From UBA7374 sp049890275 (GTDB lineage Bacteria; Verrucomicrobiota; Verrucomicrobiia; Opitutales; Coraliomargaritaceae), in NCBI GenBank assembly GCA_049890275.1, contig JBMHBT010000013.1, positions 1 through 64,000 of the forward strand: DNA of 64,000 nt. Reading direction: 5' to 3'. Positions 28,970 to 38,306 of the stretch are shown here, one piece after another. Made by a program: the position numbers and the translations under genes. Positions within the stretch are counted from its first letter, which is position 1; each line of letters begins with the position of its first letter. The notes beneath the pieces are model-generated. The model did not search any database and was not told the origin of the DNA. It saw only the letters and a program-made list of their open reading frames with translations.

Positions 28970-30040
28970 ATGCCACTTATTTCCAAATTATCTGAGCGAC
29001 TGGAACGACATCCTAAACGGGTTGTTTTTCCGGAAGGCAGTGACCCGCGCATCCTTCAGGCTGCCCGTAAATTTGCTTCCCGTAATCTTGGAGTCCCCAT
29101 CCTTTTAGGAGACCGATCCGAGATAAAGGCTAATGCCGAGAAACTCGATATCAGCCTTGAACATATCCGGATCATTGATCCTTCGCGGAGTGATGAGTTT
29201 GACAATTTTGTGACCCGTTTCCAAGGGCTTCGGCGCTTTAAAGGTCTCGATGAAAAAGAAGCCGCTGAGTACGTTCTCGATACCAACTATTTTGCTACGC
29301 TCATGCTTGCCACATCACAAGCAGACGCCTTGGTCTCGGGTGCAACCAGTACCGCATCCAGTGCTCTACGACCGCTCCTACAAATTATTCCGCTGCATGA
29401 TCAGGTGAAGAATATGTCCTCACTGAATATTTTCGATTTGGAGGATCCAGGAACCGGTCATGACCGTGAGCTCTTTCTTGCGGATTGCGCAGTCATCCCG
29501 GATCCAACGAGTCAGCAACTCTGTGATGTTGCCATTACAACGGCTGCTTTAAGTTATCATTTGACCAATAAAAAACCACGCGTCGCCTTGCTCAGTTTTA
29601 CCAGTAAAAGTAAATCCAGTAAGAATCCAACCGTGGCAAAGATGAAGGCAGCTACGGAATTAGCCCGTCAAAAGGCTCATGATCTTGGGATTCCCATGGA
29701 GATCGATGGGGAATTACAAGTGGATGCTGCGCTGGACTCTGTGGTGGCTAAAAACAAGAAGATTGAAAGCCCAGTTGCTGGTCAGGCGAACGTTTTGATC
29801 TTTCCTGATTTGCACGCTGCAAATATAGCATCCAAGTTTATTGATTATCTGACCCGGGCACGAAATTACGGTCCTATTTTGACCGGCTTGTCGCGTCCGG
29901 CAGCGGAAATCAGTCGAGGTGCCAACGCCAGTGACATCTTTGGAACTTCTGTTATGGTTGCGTCACAGGCAATCGAACATAAGCTTTTGTATCCCACTCA
30001 AGGTGGAGACCTTAATGAAGATGTGACTGCCTCTGCGTAG
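28970..30040 (+). CDS. pta: Phosphate acetyltransferase (catalytic domain only)
   Basis: A 356-residue PTA_PTB-domain enzyme interconverting acetyl-CoA and acetyl phosphate. It starts with the catalytic domain (KRVVFPEGSDPRILQAARKF near 17), with DALVSGATSTASSALRPLLQ near 117 and DGELQVDAALDSVVAKNKK near 244. It lacks the N-terminal P-loop/DRTGG half found in E. coli Pta. That half is encoded as a separate protein 28 nt downstream. No ackA lies in the window. Confidence 0.93.
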   Translation: MPLISKLSERLERHPKRVVFPEGSDPRILQAARKFASRNLGVPILLGDRSEIKANAEKLDISLEHIRIIDPSRSDEFDNFVTRFQGLRRFKGLDEKEAAEYVLDTNYFATLMLATSQADALVSGATSTASSALRPLLQIIPLHDQVKNMSSLNIFDLEDPGTGHDRELFLADCAVIPDPTSQQLCDVAITTAALSYHLTNKKPRVALLSFTSKSKSSKNPTVAKMKAATELARQKAHDLGIPMEIDGELQVDAALDSVVAKNKKIESPVAGQANVLIFPDLHAANIASKFIDYLTRARNYGPILTGLSRPAAEISRGANASDIFGTSVMVASQAIEHKLLYPTQGGDLNEDVTASA

Positions 30041-30068
30041 ATCTCGTCTTGAAAAAAAACTACCGTAG

Positions 30069-31265
30069 ATGTCAGAAAAGCTTTCTTCAACTTTCGTTGA
30101 TCCCGACGACAAAGAACTTCTTCGGGCACCGAAGAATTCGACAACCAAGCGAATCTTTATCGCTGCGACTCGAATGAACGATGGCAAGACGACCGTTAGT
30201 CTAGCTTTGTTTTCTGCCCTTCGTGCTCGTTCTAGTAAAGTTGGTTTCATTAAGCCTGTGGGGCAACGCTTCGTACAAGTTGAAGGGCAGAATATTGATG
30301 AGGATACCGTCCTGCTCGATGCTATATTCGATGTAAAAGTGCCGATTCAGGCAATGAGCCCGATTTCGATTCATCATACTTTTACGCGTGAGTATTTGGA
30401 TAATCCGACGGGAAATCATGATGAACTCATTGATAAAATGTGTCGTGCTTTTGACCGCGCAGCCTATGAAAAAGACTATATTATTATCGAGGGAACCGGA
30501 CATGCTGGAGTGGGTTCGGTCTTTGATCTCTCCAACGCAGATGTAGCCAAGCGGCTGAATGCAAAAGTGATCATCGTAGCTCGCGGCGGAATCGGGCGTC
30601 CGGTCGATGAAATTGCATTGAATAAAGCACTCTTTGAGCAGGCTGGGGTAGAAGTCATCGGTGCGATTATCAACAAAGTCGAGCCCGATAAGATTGAGAT
30701 GGTCAATCATTATGCGACCAGAGCGCTAGCCCAGAAGAATATACCTTTGCTCGGTTGTATTCCACTGGAAGAGACGCTGACTTCTCCAAATTTAAAACAA
30801 ATTGTCGAAGAGCTGGGAGGACGCTGGCTCAATCATTGTCCGATTGGGGGTTCTGAGCGAATCAAGAAGGTAATCATTGGAGCAATGGCTGCAAAGGGCT
30901 TGGTTGAATTCCTCCAACCTGGTGTCCTGATTATTACACCCGGAGATCGTGAAGACATTATACTATCTGCCATAGCTGCTGAAGGTATTGCGGGGGAACC
31001 AGTGGTTTCCGGTATTATTCTTACCCGCGACCTTCTTCCGCACCCGAAGTTAATGGAGATGATCGAAAAAACACGTATCCCTGTTGTCATCTGTAGTCAG
31101 GAGAGTTATCTTGTAGCTTCCAAAATCAACAACATGACGATTAAGACGATGCCTTCGGACACCGATAAAATTCCTATCATTCAAAACCTGATCACAAAAA
31201 ACATCGATATCGACATAGTCCGAAATGCGTTTAGTGCTGAGGAAATTCCATTCGATTTTGATTAA
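30069..31265 (+). CDS. P-loop and DRTGG-domain protein (homologous to the N-terminal half of long Pta)
   Basis: A 398-residue protein. The N-terminal part has an AAA_26/BioD-like deviant Walker A, AATRMNDGKTTVSLAL at 32-47, and IIIEGTGHAGVGSVF near 138. The C-terminal part (about 215-330) has a DRTGG domain, seen in PGVLIITPGDREDIILSA and SGIILTRDLLPHPKLMEMI. This is the architecture of the regulatory half of long phosphotransacetylases. Placement just after pta suggests that the two products act together, probably with the DRTGG protein sensing a metabolite. That partnership is an inference. Confidence 0.8.
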   Translation: MSEKLSSTFVDPDDKELLRAPKNSTTKRIFIAATRMNDGKTTVSLALFSALRARSSKVGFIKPVGQRFVQVEGQNIDEDTVLLDAIFDVKVPIQAMSPISIHHTFTREYLDNPTGNHDELIDKMCRAFDRAAYEKDYIIIEGTGHAGVGSVFDLSNADVAKRLNAKVIIVARGGIGRPVDEIALNKALFEQAGVEVIGAIINKVEPDKIEMVNHYATRALAQKNIPLLGCIPLEETLTSPNLKQIVEELGGRWLNHCPIGGSERIKKVIIGAMAAKGLVEFLQPGVLIITPGDREDIILSAIAAEGIAGEPVVSGIILTRDLLPHPKLMEMIEKTRIPVVICSQESYLVASKINNMTIKTMPSDTDKIPIIQNLITKNIDIDIVRNAFSAEEIPFDFD

Positions 31266-31286
31266 TTATCCTAGCCTATTCGTACT

Positions 31287-31532
31287 ATGACTGAAAAAGA
31301 GCCTGAGCTAAGTTTTGAAGCTGCGATGGAGCGTTTGGAGTCGCTGATCTCGGCAATGGAGACAGGAGAAACCCCATTGGCTGACATGGTGTCCAAGTTT
31401 GAGGAAGGTTCAAAATTATTAAAGACCTGCCAGTCCCAACTGCAAGAAGCAGAACTCACAATCGAAAAGCTCGACCCAGAAACGGGATCGATTGAATCAT
31501 TCGATTCTTCAAATAAAAACGAGGCTTCTTAG
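31287..31532 (+). CDS. xseB: Exodeoxyribonuclease VII small subunit
   Basis: An 81-residue protein. SFEAAMERLESLISAMETGE followed by PLADMVSKFEEGSKLLKTC is the XseB signature: two helices with a conserved hydrophobic and acidic pattern. It binds XseA, which is not in this window. It lies 21 nt after the DRTGG gene and 26 nt before dxs; xseB next to dxs is a common arrangement, although ispA, which often sits between them, is absent. Confidence 0.92.
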   Translation: MTEKEPELSFEAAMERLESLISAMETGETPLADMVSKFEEGSKLLKTCQSQLQEAELTIEKLDPETGSIESFDSSNKNEAS

Positions 31533-31558
31533 TTCCTCGCTGTGCTCTTCATTTACCC

Positions 31559-33463
31559 ATGTCACTTCTCGAGAAGATCCAGTCGCCGCGCGACATTAAG
31601 AAACTTTCTTACGAACAGTTGGCTCATCTCGCAACTGAGATCCGAAGTAACATCATCGAAACGACTGCCCATAACGGTGGTCATGTCGGGCCTAACCTCG
31701 GTGTTGTTGAACTGACCCTCGGCCTGCATCGAGTTTTTGATACACCGGAGGATCGTTTTGTTTTTGACGTGGCTCACCAGGGTTATGTCCATAAACTACT
31801 GACGGGTCGCAATGATGAGCGCTTTGCTAAACTTCGTCAGAGCGGAGGGCTCAGTGGTTTTCTCAGTCGTGATGAGAGTCCGCATGATTCTTTTGGTGCC
31901 GGACATGCCGGCACGGCTCTCTCTGCTGCTCTCGGTATGGCTGCTGCTCGGGATAAGCGTGGCAGCAAAGAACATGTCGTCGCGCTCTGTGGTGATGCCG
32001 CCTTTACCTGTGGTATTACAATGGAGGCTTTGAACAATGTAGCTTCCTCGACGAAGCGGTTGATCATTATTCTCAATGATAATAAGTGGTCGATTGCCAA
32101 GAACGTCGGGGCGCTCTCCCGTTACTTTAACGAGCTCATCACCAATCCGATCTATAATCGGCTGAACGACAACGTCGAATCGCTTCTGCAGAAGGTACCT
32201 GGTGGCGAATCATTGATTCAGTTTGGGGCGAAGTGGAAGCAAGAGACAAAGGACTTCTTTGTTTCCTCTTCACTCTTTGAGAAATACAAAGTGCGCTACA
32301 TCGGGCCAATTGACGGGCATGACCAGCAGCAAGTCGATTATTACCTTCGTTTTGCCAAGCGTGCGGATCAACCTGTATTGCTTCATATTTTAACTACCAA
32401 AGGGAAGGGCTATGATGTCGCTATCAAGAACCCCGAGCGTTTTCATGGCGCGAGTCCCTTCGAGATTGAAACGGGGAAAAGCAGCCCTCCATCCAAACCG
32501 GGGTCACCTCCGAAATTTCAGGATGCCATGGGGCGTAGCCTCGTAGGCTTTGCTCGCAGGGATCCAAAGGTTGTTGGTATTACTGCGGCTATGCCCTCCG
32601 GTACGGGTCTCAATTTATTAGAAGAAGCCTTACCGGAACAATTCTTTGATGTCGGAATCGCCGAGGAGCACGCCGTTCTCTTTGCCGCTGGTATGGCAAC
32701 CTCCGGCTTTCATCCGGTTTGCGCGATTTATTCGACTTTCCTACAGCGTGCATTTGACCAAATCATTCACGATGTGGCGCTGCAAAAACTGCCGGTCCTC
32801 TTTTGTATGGATCGTGCAGGGCTCTCACCGAACGACGGCGCCACACACCACGGCCTCTTTGATATCTCCTATTTGCGTTGCGTCCCTAACGCCATCGTCA
32901 TGGCTCCTTCCGACGAGGATGAGCTCGCTGATATGATGGCTACCGGATTGGAGTATAAGGGGCCAGCATTTATCCGATATCCACGCGGTGCTGCTCTTGG
33001 TGTTCCGGTTAAGGAAGAAGCGGAGCCCTTGTCCATGGGGCAGGCAAAACGTTTACAACCCTTGGGTGATATTGAAATTTGGGCAATTGGTAATATGGTC
33101 ACCGAAGCGGAAAAGATTGCTCTTCGCCTCAGTGAACACGGCATAGATGCCGGGGTGGTCAATGCTCGCTTCGTCAAACCACTTGACATGGAGATGCTGC
33201 AGGAATCGGCTTCCCGAGCAAAGCTTATCGTAACGATGGAGGATCATGTCCTTTCCGGTGGTTTTGGGAGCGCCGTGCTCGAAGCTTTACAAATGATCAA
33301 CAGTACCTGCCCCGTAGAACGTATTGGTTGGCCGGATGCCTTTATCGGCCATGGCAGCTCGGTACAGGTTTTACGCGAGGCTCATGGTTTAGATACCGAT
33401 TCATTGCTGCAGCGTATCCTTGATTGCTCCAGTACTTTTGAAGTGCCCTGTAAAATGCTTTAG
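31559..33463 (+). CDS. dxs: 1-deoxy-D-xylulose-5-phosphate synthase
   Basis: A 634-residue thiamine-diphosphate enzyme for the first step of the MEP isoprenoid pathway. NGGHVGPNLGVVELTLGLHR near 39, GHAGTALSAALGMA near 119, the TPP motif beginning GDAAFTCG near 145 and DVGIAEEHAVLFAAGMA near 364 identify it. The usual GDG of the TPP motif reads GDA, a small departure. The last four bases overlap the end of the convergent gene on the other strand. Confidence 0.94.
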   Translation: MSLLEKIQSPRDIKKLSYEQLAHLATEIRSNIIETTAHNGGHVGPNLGVVELTLGLHRVFDTPEDRFVFDVAHQGYVHKLLTGRNDERFAKLRQSGGLSGFLSRDESPHDSFGAGHAGTALSAALGMAAARDKRGSKEHVVALCGDAAFTCGITMEALNNVASSTKRLIIILNDNKWSIAKNVGALSRYFNELITNPIYNRLNDNVESLLQKVPGGESLIQFGAKWKQETKDFFVSSSLFEKYKVRYIGPIDGHDQQQVDYYLRFAKRADQPVLLHILTTKGKGYDVAIKNPERFHGASPFEIETGKSSPPSKPGSPPKFQDAMGRSLVGFARRDPKVVGITAAMPSGTGLNLLEEALPEQFFDVGIAEEHAVLFAAGMATSGFHPVCAIYSTFLQRAFDQIIHDVALQKLPVLFCMDRAGLSPNDGATHHGLFDISYLRCVPNAIVMAPSDEDELADMMATGLEYKGPAFIRYPRGAALGVPVKEEAEPLSMGQAKRLQPLGDIEIWAIGNMVTEAEKIALRLSEHGIDAGVVNARFVKPLDMEMLQESASRAKLIVTMEDHVLSGGFGSAVLEALQMINSTCPVERIGWPDAFIGHGSSVQVLREAHGLDTDSLLQRILDCSSTFEVPCKML

Positions 33464-34227
33464 TCCATCCGGGGCAGAACTTTTAATGCGCTGGCGCTAA
33501 AGGCCATTGAGTTCTCTTTGACATAGCCGCGACAGGAAACACCGGGTGCGACGAGCGCTCGTTTGGCTAAAATAGAACCCGGATTGAGAACGGCATTACA
33601 ACCCACTTCTGCTTGATCGCCGAGAATCGCTCCGAGTTTGCGCAGTCCGGTGTCTGTCCGTGAGCCGTCGGCAAGCACAACGCTCACATTTGTTTGGTCC
33701 AGCCGCAGATTGGAGCAAATGGCTCCTGCTCCAAGATGCGCTTTATTTCCCAAGATGCTGTCACCCACGTAACTAAAGTGCGGCACTTGGACTCCGTCTA
33801 AAAGGAGCGCATTTTTAAATTCACAGGAGTTGCCTAAGACACAGCCCTTTCCTGCGATTACATTGCCTCGAATATATATTCCGGGACGCAATTCACAGCC
33901 CTCACCAATGAAGGCCGGTCCTTGGATGGAGCCAAAGGCGGGTAGTTGTACATCTGCACCAAAAAAGACCGGGCCTTCCACATGTAGGCCCGGTGGCACC
34001 TCTAAATCCTGCTCCTGAAAAGTAAAGTTCGCCAAGCATTCCCGTATGCGCGGTAACCACTCCCAAGGAGCCAGATCCGGCAAAAACGTATCGCTAAATG
34101 GAAGAGAGGAAGGAAACTCAAATAAATCCGCGCTTTTTAACATTAAATAATACCATACAGATCCGTTTGGCGGGGTGAACTCCAAAATGGTGCGAATCAG
34201 TTTGGCATCTCCGGGTATTACCGTCAT
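33460..34227 (-). CDS. Left-handed beta-helix (GlmU/LpxA-like) protein
   Basis: A 255-residue protein whose residues 75-240 show imperfect hexapeptide repeats (for example GEGCELRPGIYIRGNVIAGK and GDSILGNKAHLGAGAICSNL) typical of the left-handed beta-helix. The N-terminal 70 residues are not a nucleotidyltransferase domain. It resembles the stand-alone 'UDP-N-acetylglucosamine pyrophosphorylase-like' proteins that are acyltransferase-fold only. The substrate is unknown. It is convergent with dxs and divergent from hflX. Confidence 0.75.
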   Translation of the reverse strand: MTVIPGDAKLIRTILEFTPPNGSVWYYLMLKSADLFEFPSSLPFSDTFLPDLAPWEWLPRIRECLANFTFQEQDLEVPPGLHVEGPVFFGADVQLPAFGSIQGPAFIGEGCELRPGIYIRGNVIAGKGCVLGNSCEFKNALLLDGVQVPHFSYVGDSILGNKAHLGAGAICSNLRLDQTNVSVVLADGSRTDTGLRKLGAILGDQAEVGCNAVLNPGSILAKRALVAPGVSCRGYVKENSMAFSASALKVLPRMD

Positions 34228-34259
34228 GTTCTACCGTTTATTTTTATTCATATCACTCA

Positions 34260-35555
34260 TTGCACGACGTAAAAGACAAACCCTCCATGGTCGAGCGAGC
34301 CATGCTCATCGGTCTAACATTACCGGGAGATACTTCGGAGACGACCGAAGGCTTACTCGACGAGCTTGCTGAATTGGTTACCACATTGGGAATCGCGATT
34401 TGCCATCGCCAGCAGATTTCGATTCGTAAGCCTCAGGCAAAGTTTCTCGTCGGTTCCGGCCAGGCAGATCGGCTGATCGAAGAAGCAAAAACGCATAATT
34501 GTGATGTCATCATTTTTGACAATGAACTGACGCCTGCCCAGCAACGCAACTGGGAGCAAGCAGCGGACGATAAAATCCTCGTGATCGATCGGCAGGAAGT
34601 AATTCTGGACATTTTTGGTCAGCGAGCTCGAACCCGTGAAGCTGTCCTACAGGTAGAGCTGGCTCGAATGGAGTACAATATGCCTCGCCTCAAACGAGCC
34701 TGGACACACTTGAGTCGGCAGCGAGGGGGTGGTGCGACCCAGCGAGACGCGGGTGAAACTCAGTTGGAACTCGACCAACGGATGGTTCGTACACGTATTT
34801 CTCGGCTCAAACGTGAGCTTCAGGAAGTAGTCAAGCATCGCCATCTCCAACGCAAGCGGCGTATGACGGTGCCGGTGCCAACCTGTGCGATCGTCGGCTA
34901 TACCAATGCAGGTAAGTCTTCTCTTTTGAATGCTTTGACTGATTCGGCTATTTTAGCGGAGGACAAACTCTTTGCTACTCTCGACCCGACTTCGCGGCGC
35001 TGTTCACTTCCCGGCGGTCAACCTTTGGTCATAACCGATACCGTCGGATTTGTGCGCAATCTGCCCCATCGACTGGTAGATGCTTTTAAGGCGACGCTAG
35101 AAGAGGCCGTCGTTTCAAATTTTCTGGTACATGTCCTTGATTGCAACAGCCCTGATTTTGAAGCTCATGCCGCTACGACAGAGCATGTCTTGAAAGAACT
35201 TGGAGCCGGAGAGAAAACTACCCTGATCGTATTCAATAAAATTGATACATTAGAAGACCGCGGGCGAATCGACGAATTGCGCTTGCGCTATCCCGATGCT
35301 AGTTTTGTCAGTGCATTGAGCGGGGAAGGGCTGCCCGATTTATTCAAACGTTTTGAAGTAGTTTTACAGGATGGGTATGACCGCTTGCGGCTATTGATCC
35401 CACATGAGCGCTACGATCTGGTAGCTCGGCTCCACCGCGAAGGTGGGGTACACAAAGAAGAAACCCGTGATGAAGGTACTTATTTAGTTGGTACTGTACC
35501 CGATCGGATATTGAACCTTGTGCAGCCCTACATTCTCAAGACGAACGAGCTATAA
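34260..35555 (+). CDS. hflX: GTPase HflX
   Basis: A 431-residue ribosome-associated GTPase that splits stalled ribosomes. The N-terminal HflX domain and the coiled-coil (about 125-200, with GGGATQRDAGETQLELDQR) precede the G domain: G1 GYTNAGKSS near 213, G3 DTVGFVRNLPH, G4 FNKID and a final SALSGEGL. The first in-frame start is TTG at 34260. An ATG at 34287 giving MVERAMLIGL also fits, and neither has a clear ribosome-binding site. Confidence 0.94.
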   Translation: MHDVKDKPSMVERAMLIGLTLPGDTSETTEGLLDELAELVTTLGIAICHRQQISIRKPQAKFLVGSGQADRLIEEAKTHNCDVIIFDNELTPAQQRNWEQAADDKILVIDRQEVILDIFGQRARTREAVLQVELARMEYNMPRLKRAWTHLSRQRGGGATQRDAGETQLELDQRMVRTRISRLKRELQEVVKHRHLQRKRRMTVPVPTCAIVGYTNAGKSSLLNALTDSAILAEDKLFATLDPTSRRCSLPGGQPLVITDTVGFVRNLPHRLVDAFKATLEEAVVSNFLVHVLDCNSPDFEAHAATTEHVLKELGAGEKTTLIVFNKIDTLEDRGRIDELRLRYPDASFVSALSGEGLPDLFKRFEVVLQDGYDRLRLLIPHERYDLVARLHREGGVHKEETRDEGTYLVGTVPDRILNLVQPYILKTNEL

Positions 35556-35612
35556 TTGTTTTTTTGTTAATGTGAAGCCACCCTTCTGCGATTCATCCAT
35601 GTAGGATATTGG

Positions 35613-36200
35613 ATGAACTATCGCACCGCATATAAACTGCAGAAAATTCAGGCACTCTTAGAGGACCCTCTCTTAGTCGCTTTATGGGGTCTGATTCTGG
35701 CGAAATGTTGTTTTTTAGAGCATTTTGTGCGGCTCCATGGAGTGCCGGTTCATACTGGTGTTTATATTTGGTCACTTTCCATATTAATGGCCGGGGTGGC
35801 TACCCTTGTACTTTCGGGTTTGGTTGAACCAAAGGTTCAGCGACCCAATGAAAAGCCCAATGGTCCATTGCTTTGGCCCTTCGTGCTTTTTTCAATGATT
35901 CTTCTTTTGGCAGCTGCTTTTATTGTCGGTGGCAGCACTGTATTTGCCGTACTGCCCTTCTTATGCCTTCCGCCGTGCATTGCCTTTGCCTTGCGTTGTG
36001 GAGCTAGAATCCGCTTGGCTCCCGCTCTTCAGTCTGCTTCTTGGCTGATCTCCTCTGGTATTCTTTTTATGCTTCCGTATGAGGCCCGTCTAATGCCTCT
36101 CGCTATTATCCTGCTCTTGCTGGTGGCTGTACCCGGAGCACTGCGCTTTTTTAAAAATCGCCGGGAAGTTCGCCAAGCGATGCAAGCACTTAAAAAGTAG
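35613..36200 (+). CDS. Hypothetical integral membrane protein
   Basis: A 195-residue protein with about five hydrophobic segments (roughly 21-40, 49-68, 85-105, 108-126 and 140-180) and a basic C-terminal tail. I do not recognise a family. It sits between hflX and the UDG-like gene on the same strand, with gaps of 57 and 36 nt, so it may be co-transcribed. The N-terminus up to residue 20 is polar and there is no signal peptide. Confidence 0.6.
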   Translation: MNYRTAYKLQKIQALLEDPLLVALWGLILAKCCFLEHFVRLHGVPVHTGVYIWSLSILMAGVATLVLSGLVEPKVQRPNEKPNGPLLWPFVLFSMILLLAAAFIVGGSTVFAVLPFLCLPPCIAFALRCGARIRLAPALQSASWLISSGILFMLPYEARLMPLAIILLLLVAVPGALRFFKNRREVRQAMQALKK

Positions 36201-36236
36201 CTCGACGCTTCTTCTGACAAGAGTGAAGCTGTCACT

Positions 36237-37103
36237 ATGCAGGACAGCCTTGACGCCATTCGCCAGGAATTGAAGCGCCTCCATCTGGAGGGTGTCGAGC
36301 GTGTCTATGTGGAAAATACTACCCTCGAAGAAGTCGCACAGCGACGATCCGTCGAGACGGTTGAGGAGCCTTCAAATAGAACTGATATTTTAAAGCAAGT
36401 ATCCGGTGATCAAGAAGAGGAGCCCACAATTGCGAGTGCCTTTCCTCCACCTCCTGTTCTCTCCATGCCTGAAAGCGATGCTACCAGCCAAATGAAGTGG
36501 CTTCAGAAGACGGTGCTTGATTGTCCGACCACTCGGGAGCAACTGGGAACGAATGCAAAGATTGTTTTTGGTCAGGGCGATGTGCAGTCAGATCTCTTTT
36601 TTTGTGGAGAAGCTCCGACTCAGGAGGAAGCCCGCTGTGGTCGGCCTTTTGTTGGACAGGCCGGTGAACTACTGGAAAAAATTATTTCAGCGATGGGCTT
36701 AGAGCGAGAGCAGGTGTATCTTACCAATATACTTCACTGGCGCCCGGATTACGATGAACCGAATGGAAATCGTCTTCCGACGGCAGATGAAATGAAGTTT
36801 TCCTTACCTTATTTAAAAGCGCAGATACAAATCGTACAACCGAAGGTTATTATAGCGATGGGGAACACTGCATTATCGGGACTACTCGGGCCGGATCCAA
36901 ATCGCCGAATGGCCAGTATTCGAGGAACTTGGCTGGAGTTCGAGGGTATCCCCCTGATGGCTACTTTTCATCCATCCTATTTGCTCCGTAGGAATGATAA
37001 TACTACCAAACGTCAGGTTTGGGAGGATCTTCTATTGGTTATGAAGAAGGCGGGTCTGCCTATTAGCGAGAAACAGCAGAGTTATTTTCTGCCGAAAACT
37101 TGA
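36237..37103 (+). CDS. Family 4-like uracil-DNA glycosylase lacking Fe-S ligands
   Basis: A 288-residue protein whose C-terminal 190 residues match type 4/5 uracil-DNA glycosylases: VFGQGDVQSDLFFCGEAPTQ from 110, GRPFVGQAGELLEKI from 135 and motif HPSYLLR at 245-251. The first 85 residues are an extra acidic, proline-containing region. The canonical cluster needs four cysteines; only C96 of the first pair is present, while the later two positions fall at W168 (NILHWRP) and about S189. The GEAPG motif reads GEAPT. It may be an iron-free UDG or a divergent nucleic-acid-binding relative. Confidence 0.75.
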   Translation: MQDSLDAIRQELKRLHLEGVERVYVENTTLEEVAQRRSVETVEEPSNRTDILKQVSGDQEEEPTIASAFPPPPVLSMPESDATSQMKWLQKTVLDCPTTREQLGTNAKIVFGQGDVQSDLFFCGEAPTQEEARCGRPFVGQAGELLEKIISAMGLEREQVYLTNILHWRPDYDEPNGNRLPTADEMKFSLPYLKAQIQIVQPKVIIAMGNTALSGLLGPDPNRRMASIRGTWLEFEGIPLMATFHPSYLLRRNDNTTKRQVWEDLLLVMKKAGLPISEKQQSYFLPKT

Positions 37104-37187
37104 TACTCTATTGCTTTGTTCGGGGGTGAAGGATGGTAGCTCCATTCGGTTCTTTCGGGCACTTGATTTAGAGTTCCTGAAATAGGT

Positions 37188-37223
37188 AATACTGTCTAAT
37201 TGTGTTTAGATAGTATTATTTTT
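37188..37223 (+). terminator. AT-rich hairpin, probable terminator after the UDG-like gene
   Basis: A 12-bp stem (aatactgtctaa with ttagatagtatt, one G-U pair) separated by about 6 nt and followed by 'attttt'. It lies 84 nt after the stop of the UDG-like gene on the plus strand. The low G+C of the stem lowers confidence. Confidence 0.5.
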
Positions 37224-37352
37224 GTTAAATAGTAATCACGATAAACGTGATCCAGTAGCCCCTAATTGGGTGTTTAATGGTTGGAGACTTTGTAAATTTC
37301 CGACACACCTTGCGATACTTCAAAATACTTTCACACTAGCTAACCCTCAATT

Positions 37353-37386
37353 GAAGCGGTGGTAACTTTTCAAGTGCCACCGCTTC
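37353..37386. other. G+C-rich inverted repeat 3' of the lectin pseudogene
   Basis: The arms gaagcggtgg and ccaccgcttc form a perfect 10-bp stem with a 14-nt loop. It follows the degraded lectin gene on the minus strand and could be its old terminator, but no T run follows on either strand. Apart from this and the hairpin at 37188, nothing is visible in 37104-37369. Confidence 0.5.
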
Positions 37387-38134
37387 CCTTTATGAATGAT
37401 TTAGATGAGGATTGGCCATTCGATTGGCTCTTCGAGAGAGTGTTTTTACTATAGATATGCTCAGACAGTCGGTTGATGTGGAGAGCAATAGTAATTTTTA
37501 TAAATCTCTCACACTTTCTTTTAGACCACTGTTTTCTAAGTTTCCGTTTTTGGTAAAGTAATATTCCGATGAGCGGGGCAATCCTATAAATGAGTGTCAT
37601 GGATGTTTCTGGTATCGCGTAATATTCCATGATACAGGACATGGCGACTACTAATCGCGATATCATTCCACTGGTCAGCGTTCCCTAGTCCTCCGGGAAA
37701 AGAAGTTGGCCAACTATCTAAAGCAATCCTTAGAGCATCTTGATTGTTGTTAGAATGATCCGGTTCGGAACCGAATGGACCGTTACCCCAATTATTATAC
37801 CGACCACTGACTGCATTACCAAAATCATCCCCATCCCAGAATTGGCTCCCGCTGGAGTCCCGCAACAAGTGCTTTCGTTAGCAATGTCATTTGCGCCTGT
37901 CCATACGTAGCGGGCGCCACCACCGTCTGAAGCAGTTTGTGAGAAGCGGTGATCAAAAGTAGCGAGTTGGTTAAAGATAGCTGTATTTTCTGCTGCAGCT
38001 TCGATTTCTACCTGATAATCGTATTCTCCAAATTGCGTCTGACCGGTGGCAGTATTCTGGGCGTCGTTTCAACTCCGCAAGTCGTCGTCAAACTCGTAGG
38101 TATAGTTATTATGTTTATAACTGGTAACAAGAAT
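37370..38134 (-). pseudogene. Degraded C-type-lectin-like PEP-CTERM protein gene
   Basis: Three minus-strand frames together spell one lectin-like protein. From about 38060 down to 37870 one frame reads through FDHRFSQTASDGGGARYVW to GANDIAN. A second, from 37880 to 37650, reads SGSQFWDGDDFGNAVSGRYN and ends QWNDI. A third, from 37666 to 37370, continues with IMEYYAIPETSMTLIYRIAP then LIGILLYQKRK, an eroded PEP-CTERM sorting tail (IPE for VPEP, a helix, then basic residues). A tga stop also interrupts the first frame near 38070. At least two frameshifts and one stop show that it is dead. Its 5' end is uncertain. Confidence 0.75.
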
Positions 38135-38189
38135 TGCTGCTAGCTTAATTAAGAAAATAAAGCATGTAATTATTAGGCAATAAAAGGGT

Positions 38190-38217
38190 TAATTATGAAT
38201 TTTTTAATTCATAATTA
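38190..38217. promoter_or_regulatory. 12-bp perfect inverted repeat upstream of the cupredoxin gene
   Basis: The arms taattatgaatt (38190-38201) and aattcataatta (38206-38217) flank four T's. It lies 89 nt before the preferred start of the PEP-CTERM cupredoxin gene, in a very A+T-rich stretch. It could be an operator for a dimeric regulator or a weak hairpin; no regulator is adjacent. Confidence 0.45.
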
Positions 38218-38306
38218 GATAAGGTAAAAATTTATTTTTTGTGCATTTTAGTATTTTAGGTGTTTTTATTTTCGTAATTTGTACCCGTTTGTTCAGTTTA
38301 TTTACT

